Positions 7,748 to 14,946 of a stretch of 64,000 bases of DNA are shown here, one piece after another. Origin of the DNA: CAYXDO01 sp964463485 (GTDB lineage Bacteria > Myxococcota > Kuafuiibacteriia > Kuafuiibacteriales > Kuafuiibacteriaceae); contig CAYXDO010000014.1 of assembly GCA_964463485.1 (NCBI GenBank), positions 43,183 to 107,182 of the forward strand, read 5' to 3'. The translations under genes and the position numbers were made by a program. The notes under the pieces are model-generated. The model saw only the letters and a program-made list of their open reading frames with translations, was not told where the DNA came from and searched no databases. The number at the start of each line of letters is the position of its first letter. Positions within the stretch are counted from its first letter, which is position 1.

Positions 7748-9867
7748 CCGAGGAGCGCTCCGAGGACGGTCGACGAACGCTCTACGCTCGGGGCAGAGTC
7801 TATCGTCTGACCCTGTCGGGGCGCGTCCAGGAATCATGGCTGGAACGCGCGATCCTGGCGGCCTGCGCGCAAACCAAACTCACTCTGTCGGACCTGCTGT
7901 CCGCCGCGCGTCTCGACCACCGGGCCCCGAAGAGAGTCCCGCTACCCGAGGGTCTGTTCGTCGACGCCGTGGCGAAGCTGTTGGAGCGAGGACGACTGTC
8001 CGTGAAGCCTTCCGACGGAAGCCTCTGCGTAGGCGGTACGCCGTCCCCGGAGCTCGACGCTGCGAACTCTGTCGACGTCGAGGTCTGGCGAGACGACGCC
8101 ACGGGTACCATCTGGCCGCTCGACTCGGTTGGGGCTCCGAGGGTCCGCACGGCGGCATCCAGGGACCAAATCCGAAGGAGCGGACCGGTGCTCGGCGTCG
8201 ATCTTATGAGGGCCTCGAGCGCCCGAATCATCGAAGAGCTCCGGCTTCGAATGCCCGGCGCAGTACCCGACGTCGCGTCGGAGGTACTCGGGCGCCAAAT
8301 GGCCCAGCAGTTTGAGTTTCTCAAGATCGAGGCCGTCGAACGCGAGGACGGCCGCTTGGCCGTGACCTCGCTCGTTCCGTGGCGCTTGCGCGCCGCCTGG
8401 GCCCGAGTTTCCCTGCCCGGAATCGAGCTTGCCCCACGAGATTCGATCCGCGTCGAAGCGACCCCGGAGCCCCCTAGCTGGAATCGCTCCTTCGATCGGT
8501 GGGTCGCGGCGATCGATAGCAACGAGGAAACCGGTCCCGCTCAGAGCGAGCTGCTGAGTCTTTTGGATCGTCGCCTATATCCCCGACTCGTGCGGTCCAC
8601 CGACATATTCGAGAGTGTACCCTCGACGCGCCACCAGACTTACATGGGAGCCGGCCCGAACTCTGCCGGGCACCTCCGTGCGCTCATGAAGGAGGTCCCC
8701 GCTGGGCTAGCCATCAAAGTGGACTCGACGGAGGCCTTTGTCGCTGTCGATTCCCACACCCTTTTTCTCGGGGGCTCCTTCAATCCCCAGCACAAAGGAA
8801 GCCATAGCTTCAAAGTCATGGGCTGGGTCGCCGTCACCGCCTTTCTGCGGGCCGCAATCGGCGAAGAAGTCGCTATCTCTTCCGAGCCCGACTCACCGAC
8901 CGTCTCGCGCCTCCGTAACGCGATCGACGGCGCGGCTCGCTCGATGGACCCCGAGCTCGCGCGCCGTGTACCCATCGAGGTCGACGTCGGCCACCCGGTC
9001 ATTTGGCTGAGCACCGACGACGCCGAGTTTCTCGCGGCCTCCATCGAGTGGACGATCATTGCCCTCTCTCCCAAGCTCGACCGCCCCCCCGCGTGGATTC
9101 GAAATGCCTCCGGCGAGCCTACCGTCGGCCTCTACTGCACCACCCCAACCGAGCCGACGAGCCCACCAGACGTGTGGATCTCGAACACTGGCGGCTGGGT
9201 CTTGGTGGGCTACTGGTCGATCGGATATTTCGGCTGCAGGCAATCGGCCGAGCTCGGCTCCACTCTTCGAGACATGATCGGTGACTGGGAGCTTCAGGCT
9301 CTGGAGACGGATGCGCCAACCGTCGCTCCCAGCCCTCCAAACCACAATCCGTCCCCACTGTCGAAACCTGTCCCGCCGATCGGAGCTCCGAAGCCGACGC
9401 CGACAAACGAACCCAATCCACCGAATGCGCCCTCTCCCCTGCAATCGGACGTGACGAGTTCGAAGGCACCAGTGGCCAAGGCACCCGGGGCTCCTTCAGT
9501 CGCACCTGGACCTGAAAATATTGTCAGATCGATACTCGCTCAGCTCGGCCAGACGCCCGTCGAAGGGGACTGGCAGCTCGAGTACGATAGACTCTTCAAA
9601 GCCATAGGCAAGCTCGACTTCGTCTCGAAGAACGACCGTGGCGCAAAGCTCTTGGTCGCCCTGCTCGCTGCTCGAGTCAACGCGCTCCAAGAAGGTTGGC
9701 CAAAGCCCTTGCCCAACCTCATCAAAGCCCTGATCGGGTTCACGAAGAAGACTCAAATTGGACTCATCCATGGACTCAGCAGGCAACACACGAGTCAATC
9801 ATGGCTCGAGGAAGCCCACAGCGCTGAGCAGGCGCTGGTCGAGCTCTTCGAGCCCAAGGGGCCTTAG
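7744..9867 (+). CDS. Putative winged-helix / degenerate PLD-like protein, last gene of the four-gene operon
   Basis: The protein has 707 residues and starts at GTG 7744, inside the stop of the helicase fusion gene. Residues about 15-100 look like a small winged-helix module (a helix pair, then 'LLERGRLSVK' and a strand). Residues about 325-375 resemble the second HKD half of phospholipase-D-like enzymes: 'AFVAVDSHTLFLGGSFN' parallels the family's 'KFIVVD...FIGSAN', but the His and Lys of HxK are missing, so hydrolysis is doubtful. A Pro-rich linker (about 520-590) leads to a helical C-terminal domain (about 595-707). PLD-like proteins occur in several defence systems beside helicases, which fits the context. 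The assignment is tentative; it could be a new fold. Confidence 0.5.
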   Translation: MTEERSEDGRRTLYARGRVYRLTLSGRVQESWLERAILAACAQTKLTLSDLLSAARLDHRAPKRVPLPEGLFVDAVAKLLERGRLSVKPSDGSLCVGGTPSPELDAANSVDVEVWRDDATGTIWPLDSVGAPRVRTAASRDQIRRSGPVLGVDLMRASSARIIEELRLRMPGAVPDVASEVLGRQMAQQFEFLKIEAVEREDGRLAVTSLVPWRLRAAWARVSLPGIELAPRDSIRVEATPEPPSWNRSFDRWVAAIDSNEETGPAQSELLSLLDRRLYPRLVRSTDIFESVPSTRHQTYMGAGPNSAGHLRALMKEVPAGLAIKVDSTEAFVAVDSHTLFLGGSFNPQHKGSHSFKVMGWVAVTAFLRAAIGEEVAISSEPDSPTVSRLRNAIDGAARSMDPELARRVPIEVDVGHPVIWLSTDDAEFLAASIEWTIIALSPKLDRPPAWIRNASGEPTVGLYCTTPTEPTSPPDVWISNTGGWVLVGYWSIGYFGCRQSAELGSTLRDMIGDWELQALETDAPTVAPSPPNHNPSPLSKPVPPIGAPKPTPTNEPNPPNAPSPLQSDVTSSKAPVAKAPGAPSVAPGPENIVRSILAQLGQTPVEGDWQLEYDRLFKAIGKLDFVSKNDRGAKLLVALLAARVNALQEGWPKPLPNLIKALIGFTKKTQIGLIHGLSRQHTSQSWLEEAHSAEQALVELFEPKGP

Positions 9868-10199
9868 AGGTCGTTTCGTCGTCGCGATTCCATGCTCACG
9901 GATGGATACGCTGATCCCCCGCTCTGGGAATCGCAAGAGGTATCAACAATCTCGCGCGGCTAGTCTAGGGCCCGCATCGCGCAACTGATTTCGCGGCCGG
10001 AGCCCAGATCCTGGGCGCCGGATCGTCGTTGGTGTCATGTCGCGTCGGCGGTCGCGACCGCGTGGGTGATTGCTTCGGTGCGGACGAGGAGACTGTGGGC
10101 GGAGCATTGGTATCTCAAGGTCGTCCTCACGAAGTCGGTGGCCGAGGTCGCCGGCACGCCGGCCGAAGACCTGACACGTTCTTTGGTCGAACTTGAGAT
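9868..10199. other. Non-coding stretch after the operon
   Basis: No convincing gene is visible between the end of the four-gene operon and the DUF4340-like remnant. Short open frames on both strands are not conserved-looking. The last part (from about 10020) may be the eroded N-terminus of that remnant, since a hydrophobic 'ATAWVIASV' stretch is readable. Confidence 0.4.
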
Positions 10200-10660
10200 A
10201 GGAAGCTCCTGGATTTCGACGAGACCCAGGTGACGAGAGTTCGGGTCTCGGAGGGTGCGACATTTCTCAAGTTCGAAAAGAACGCGGCCGACGAGTGGGG
10301 GGCCACGCTCGCCCACACTAGGCAAGCCCAAAGGCTACAAGCTCGACGGAATCATCGACACGGTTCCGACCGTGCGAGCGACTCGATACGACACTAACGA
10401 TCCGGCCGCGGAGCTTCGACCCGCGACGAAATCAGTGGCACATTACGGGCCCAAGGGATTGCTTGGCACGCTGTTGGTAGGTCGTTCATGGAAAGTGGTG
10501 AACGTGCTGACGTTTGCGATGGTCGAGGGGCGAAGAAGGTAGCCGTGGTGGAGACCTCGGCGGTGGACTCGATCCCCGACGAACTCGGGGAGCTACTCGA
10601 CGGCAAGTGGGAAACCGACTTCCGCGCGTCGCCGAGATCGATCTCGGTGCCAGCCCGAGA
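10200..10660 (+). pseudogene. Remnant of a DUF4340-type protein gene
   Basis: Three frames must be stitched to read one protein. The first gives 'LDFDETQVTRVRVSEG' and 'FEKNAADEWGA'. After a shift near 10308 the text continues 'GKPKGYKLDGIIDTV' and 'GLLGTLLVGR'. After a second shift near 10535 it gives 'AKKVAVVETSAVDSI'. This order (a 'V..I.V..G....F.K....W' strand pair, a linker helix, then a 'G' strand and 'VAVVE...VDSIP') is what DUF4340 proteins show. No intact start or downstream part was found. I conclude it is a decayed gene. Sequencing error is an alternative for a single shift but less likely for two. Confidence 0.45.
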
Positions 10661-10925
10661 CCCGCCAATGTCAACTTCGCAGGCGCCGAGCTTCGGGGAC
10701 TCGGGGTCGGTCGGGTTGACCGATCTCGACGGAATCTCTATTCATTTTCGACGCCGCCGTTCGTAACGGGACGCGGCCATCGCTCCGAGATTAATCTCAC
10801 TGCAATTCAAGTCATCTCTGACTTCGATCTCGGCTGGTGTAATCTCCGTCGCCGCTATTTACGGGGTGTGTTGGGCTGGGCTTGAATCGGGCGGCTCGAT
10901 AAAACGTCGGGCAAGGAGGCCGTCT

Positions 10926-10979
10926 GTGACAAAAATTGGATTGATAAGCACGCTGGTCGTGCGGGAGGTACACCGATGA
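10926..10979 (+). CDS. 17-codon leader ORF coupled to the CHAP-like lipoprotein gene
   Basis: A strong Shine-Dalgarno AAGGAGG (10913-10919) lies 6 nt before a GTG at 10926. The frame reads 17 codons (VTKIGLISTLVVREVHR) and its TGA overlaps the ATG of the next gene (ATGA, 10976-10979). The peptide has no attenuator-type run of one amino acid. It may be a coupling leader that feeds ribosomes to the lipoprotein gene, which also has its own GGGAGG-like site. Expression is inferred. Confidence 0.45.
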   Translation: MTKIGLISTLVVREVHR

Positions 10980-11977
10980 TCGCGAACCACATGATGAAGG
11001 AGAAAGTCTCCGCCGAGGGGAGCCTTCGCAGGCTCTTCAGAAACCTCGTGGTGGCAGCGCTGCTGATTGGCGTGGCGTGCGGTGGTATCGAGCAAGACGG
11101 TGACGAGGAGGTCGGTGAGTCCAAGGAGGCCCTCGTGGCGGGTCTCTACTGTGGCGACGGCAGCGCCGGTCGACCCACGCGCGGCACTCTCTACCGATAC
11201 AACGGCGCCACGTTCTCCGTGGATCGGGTCTGCGGCGGCGCGGGGACGTGCGGCGTCAACGCTGCCGGCGTGAACGACGCTTGCGTCACGAACTCATCCG
11301 TCCTCGAGAACGCCATCGCCAACGCAGCCCGCAGCGTTCACGGCTCAAACGCTCCGGTGGCGGCTCCGGCGTCGTTGGTGAGCGCCAACCCGGCGGCTAC
11401 GTGGCTCACCGACGTGTCCGGTTTGGCGGGAGCGCAGGTCCGCGCGGCGATCTTGGACTACAGCCGCTTCATGGGTTCGGCGACGAACCAGCCGCCGTCG
11501 GCCAGTGTGCGGGCGTCGATGGTCGCTCGCCTCACGAGCTTCAACGCCGTCGACCGAGATGCCGTCGTGAATCGAATCGTAGCGCGCTACGCTCGCACCG
11601 TGCCGACCACTGACCAGCAGACTCTCGATTTCTTGGGAGTTCGGACGCAGTGCAAGGAGTTCGCCGACCGCATGGTGCGCCTCGGCGGCGGGACGTCGGC
11701 GACGTACGCGTCGTACTTGACGAGGAAGGTCAGCCGACACAGCGAGTTCCGACGGGGGCTCGTGGCGGTCAAGGGCACCAACGCCCACGCCGGAATCATC
11801 ACCGCCGTGACGCGGGACGCCACCGGAAACATCACGGGGATCGAGTTGACGGAGACAAATTGGGGCACCGGTTGGAATAGCCCGATCGGGCAGGTGCCTT
11901 GGAGCCGAGTGATCGCGAAGCGAACCCTCACGGTCGCCCAGTTCACCGCGGCGTACTCGGCCACGCGAAACCAATAG
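10976..11977 (+). CDS. Secreted lipoprotein with CHAP-like cysteine peptidase/amidase domain
   Basis: The protein has 333 residues. The N-terminus has basic residues, a hydrophobic run and a lipobox ending in VAC, so it is a predicted lipoprotein. The C-terminal third carries a Cys-His-Asn arrangement like that of CHAP/NlpC amidases: Cys226 in 'TQCKEFADRM', His271 in 'NAHAGIITAV' and Asn295 in 'TETNWGTGW'. Such domains usually cut cell-wall peptides. The start was chosen for the good ribosome site (GGGAGG about 7 nt upstream) and because it overlaps the small leader ORF. Residues about 40-110 are Gly/Ala/Asn-rich and unassigned. The exact substrate is unknown. Confidence 0.6.
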   Translation: MIANHMMKEKVSAEGSLRRLFRNLVVAALLIGVACGGIEQDGDEEVGESKEALVAGLYCGDGSAGRPTRGTLYRYNGATFSVDRVCGGAGTCGVNAAGVNDACVTNSSVLENAIANAARSVHGSNAPVAAPASLVSANPAATWLTDVSGLAGAQVRAAILDYSRFMGSATNQPPSASVRASMVARLTSFNAVDRDAVVNRIVARYARTVPTTDQQTLDFLGVRTQCKEFADRMVRLGGGTSATYASYLTRKVSRHSEFRRGLVAVKGTNAHAGIITAVTRDATGNITGIELTETNWGTGWNSPIGQVPWSRVIAKRTLTVAQFTAAYSATRNQ

Positions 11978-12382
11978 GTCCTACCTTCGGCCCTCCGGGT
12001 CCTCTCCTCTCCTCTCCCGACGAGGCGTCCGAGATCGAACCCATCCGCACCGGCCCCCAGTGGCCGCGATAGTGAAGGTCATGATGTGGGGTCAACAACC
12101 CGAAGGCGCCGAGCATCGTCCGATCCCGAGTCGTCCGCAAACATGCCCGCTCGGTTCGACAGCACCGTCACCACGAGCTCCCACCCGCCAGGTCGATGTC
12201 GGACTCAAATGTCGGACTCAAATGTCGGACTCAAATGTCGGACTCAGATGTCGGACTCGGATGTCGGACTCCAGGGATTAGTGGTGTACAGACGTACTTT
12301 GCGGCGTCGCTCGGCGCCGTGCCGTCGCCATCGTGCCCCCGAGTCGAAGACGCCCGCGCTCTGATGCGGCCCGTGCCGCCAC
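11978..12382. other. Intergenic region between convergent genes
   Basis: This 405-bp gap separates the 3' ends of the CHAP-like gene and glmS. It contains a six-copy 13-bp tandem repeat (12196-12273). I see no gene and no clear rho-independent terminator. Confidence 0.5.
12196..12273. repeat. Six-copy 13-bp tandem repeat
   Basis: Six head-to-tail units of ATGTCGGACTCAA cover this interval. The first three are identical; the last three differ only at their final two or three bases. Because 13 is not a multiple of 3, the repeat cycles through all frames and is not a coding repeat. There are no spacers, so it is not a CRISPR array. Confidence 0.9.
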
Positions 12383-14890
12383 TCAGTCCACGGTGATCGA
12401 TTTGCTCACGTTCTTCGGGACATCCGGATGTACGCCGTGCCCGCGCAACCCGAGGGCGTCGAGGTGACTCGCCTTCTTCGTGCTCATCTCGAGCGCGAGC
12501 AACTGCAACACGACCGTCGCAGAGAACATGGCCGAGAGAGTGTCTCCGGTCCGCGGGAGCTCGATGAATTGGGACACGTACCGCGGGTTGTCGGCCGGTG
12601 GCTTGGTGGCGGCCTGGCGTAACGCGGCGTCGTCCTCGGCGATGACGATGGTCTTGGCTCCTCTGATCTTGTGAGTGTTCATTTGGGACACCGTCAAGTC
12701 CACATCTCGGACGTTCGGGCCAGTCACGTAAATCAGAGGATAGTCTGCATCCAAAGTCTCGAGCAAATCAGCACGGCGAGACGGATCGAAGCCAGGGACC
12801 GAGGCGTCGAAGAGTCCGTGCAAATTCTCGACCGCACCAGCCTCGACCGCTCGCGTCACGGCCTCGAAGAGTGCGCGGACTTGGTCGATGCCGTACACCG
12901 TACTCTTCCCAAGAATCGTGTTGGGTCCGTGTTTGAACTCGGAGGCTTCGAAGCCCTCGGTGTGATTGAGCACGACCTCGCGGATCTTGAGCGCACCTTC
13001 CTTGGCGATCGCGGCCATCCGAGTGGCCAGGATGTGAAGGCTCGGCGCCATGAACAGAGCCGCGGCGGCGCGCTCGATGGCGGGCTTGGTTTCGCGCAGC
13101 GTGGTCTCGATGAGCACAGGGAGCCCGGCGAAGCGACGCCTGCGCTCGGATAGTCCCAGGGCGATCGCAGCGCGGGTAGCCGGATCGACCGAAGGGTCCT
13201 CCGCGCGTTTTTCGGCGACGCGGAGCGCGAGGCCGTAGAAGACGGCCATCTGATTCAGGAAGCTCTTGGTGGCCGGCACGGCGATCTCGGGGCCGCATCG
13301 GAGCGGGATCACGAGCTCACTCTGTTCCTGACCTAGCGTAGAGCTCACGTTGTTCACGATCCCGACGCGGGTCACTTTCTTCCCTGACGCGGCGACCAAG
13401 GTCATCACGTCGACGAGATCCTTGGTCTCTCCGCTCTGCGACACTGCGACGACCAGGTCGCCGTCCGCGAGGGTGTCCGCGTACTGACCGCGAAACTCAC
13501 CGGGGAGCACGGGAAAGATCGGCGCCCTCGCGAGCTCATCGAAGAACAGCGCGCCGGCCTTGGCCGCGTGAAAGGAGCTCCCGCAAGAGACGACGTAGAC
13601 ATGACGGCCGCTCTGAATCGCGTGGAGGACGAGGTCCGCGAAGGAGCTCGCGGCTCGTTCGACCTCGAGGAGCTCGTCTTTGGCGAGCACCGCGTCGAAC
13701 AAGATCAGCGGGACGCGGTCACCGGCGAGGGGCTCGAGCTCCGAAAAGCTCGGCGCGTCCGTGGACGACAGGGACTCGAGGAGGGGCGCCGTTCGGAGCG
13801 CGGTCTTCGTCGCCTCGGGCAACCCATCGAGAATTCCGCGCACGGAGGGCGCTCCGACGAGCTCCGCGAGCGCCGCGCGAGCGCCCGCTTCGCCCTGCGC
13901 GTCGATGAGTGCGTCGACGCGAGGCCGCAGCTCGTCGAGCGTGCGCTCGTCGAGCGCCGCGGAGAACGTTCTCAGCGCGTCGGACCCGCCAGAGAACGAG
14001 GTCACGACGTCACGGACAGTCTTCACCTGCGCATGGATCTCTTGCTCCATGAAGGTGCGAAAGCCCGGCAACAAGACGGTGTCGCGCGCTCGCAACCTGC
14101 TCTTCTTGGGCGATTTCTCGACGCGACCGCCGGCCGCGACACTCCCCTTGGCTCTGACCGCGTACACTGCCCAAGCCGCGCCGTCGTGCTCGACGAAATC
14201 ACCCTCCGAAATCGGAACGACCAAGCGAGTTAGTTTGAGCACCGACGACAGATCGGAAGAAGCCAGCGTGAAGCTCCGACCTTGCTCATCCTTCCCGAAA
14301 CCGAAATACAGCGAGGAGCCCAGCTTGATCGCCCAAGAGGCGCGAGAGACGGGATCGACCACGACCGCCGCGAAAGATCCCTTGAGCATCGCCGCCGCGT
14401 CCACGATCGCCGCACGCATCGCCGCGCGCCGATCCATGGGGCCCAGGCCTTCGCGCAGGCGCTGGGCGAAGAGGTGCTCGATCGTGTGAACGACCATCTC
14501 TCCGTCGTTGTCGGAGACGACCGCGTGGCCTTCCTGAATGAGCCATTTTTTCTGATCGTCGGAGTTGGTGACGTTGCCGTTGTGGGCCCCGTACATGAAG
14601 GTCTTGCAGCGCACGACGTGGGGTTGGCTGTTCTGCTCGTCGACCGCGCCGAACGTCGCCCAACGCACCTGACCCGCCATGATTTGGCCGGCGAGGTTCA
14701 CGATGCCGAGCTCATGAACCATGACGGAAGGAGCTCCCACGCCCTTCCTCAGTGTGACTTCCTCACCGTCCTGGATGGCCGCTCCGGTCGAGTCGTACCC
14801 GCGATACTCGAGCATCTGAAGGAGCTCGGCCGCGACACGCCCGAGGTCGTTTCTCTTCTGGTCGAACACGAGTCCGATCACGCCGCACAT
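12383..14890 (-). CDS. glmS: Glutamine--fructose-6-phosphate aminotransferase (isomerising), long form
   Basis: This enzyme makes glucosamine-6-phosphate from fructose-6-phosphate and glutamine, the first step to UDP-GlcNAc for cell wall and lipopolysaccharide. It begins MCGVIG, exposing the N-terminal Cys nucleophile, and the glutaminase domain has VRWATFG and HNGNVTN motifs. SIS domain 1 carries CGSSFHAA (436-443) and SQSGETKD (484-491). SIS domain 2 carries KEGALKIREV (630-639) and EFKHGPN. The C-terminus is KSITVD, matching the usual KSVTVE. At 835 residues it is about 225 longer than the usual 609; the extra length sits mainly as a helical insert between the two catalytic halves (about 280-400) and around SIS2. 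It appears to be the last gene before a convergent neighbour. Confidence 0.9.
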   Translation of the reverse strand: MCGVIGLVFDQKRNDLGRVAAELLQMLEYRGYDSTGAAIQDGEEVTLRKGVGAPSVMVHELGIVNLAGQIMAGQVRWATFGAVDEQNSQPHVVRCKTFMYGAHNGNVTNSDDQKKWLIQEGHAVVSDNDGEMVVHTIEHLFAQRLREGLGPMDRRAAMRAAIVDAAAMLKGSFAAVVVDPVSRASWAIKLGSSLYFGFGKDEQGRSFTLASSDLSSVLKLTRLVVPISEGDFVEHDGAAWAVYAVRAKGSVAAGGRVEKSPKKSRLRARDTVLLPGFRTFMEQEIHAQVKTVRDVVTSFSGGSDALRTFSAALDERTLDELRPRVDALIDAQGEAGARAALAELVGAPSVRGILDGLPEATKTALRTAPLLESLSSTDAPSFSELEPLAGDRVPLILFDAVLAKDELLEVERAASSFADLVLHAIQSGRHVYVVSCGSSFHAAKAGALFFDELARAPIFPVLPGEFRGQYADTLADGDLVVAVSQSGETKDLVDVMTLVAASGKKVTRVGIVNNVSSTLGQEQSELVIPLRCGPEIAVPATKSFLNQMAVFYGLALRVAEKRAEDPSVDPATRAAIALGLSERRRRFAGLPVLIETTLRETKPAIERAAAALFMAPSLHILATRMAAIAKEGALKIREVVLNHTEGFEASEFKHGPNTILGKSTVYGIDQVRALFEAVTRAVEAGAVENLHGLFDASVPGFDPSRRADLLETLDADYPLIYVTGPNVRDVDLTVSQMNTHKIRGAKTIVIAEDDAALRQAATKPPADNPRYVSQFIELPRTGDTLSAMFSATVVLQLLALEMSTKKASHLDALGLRGHGVHPDVPKNVSKSITVD

Positions 14891-14896
14891 GGGCGC

Positions 14897-14902
14897 GTCC
14901 TA
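14897..14902 (-). promoter_or_regulatory. Putative -10 element of glmS
   Basis: TAGGAC lies so that its first base is 12 nt before the ATG, the -12 to +1 distance. A weak TTTCTG is present 17 nt further upstream. Transcription would start at the ATG, giving a leaderless mRNA. No Shine-Dalgarno sequence is visible. Confidence 0.3.
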
Positions 14903-14946
14903 CTCGAAGCGGCGGCGAGCAGAAATCGTTCTCTAGGCGCCGAGTC

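Noticed and set aside
12196..12273. Possible CRISPR array
   Set aside because: Units are contiguous 13-mers with no spacers; the 14-bp array at 53711-53794 is rejected for the same reason.
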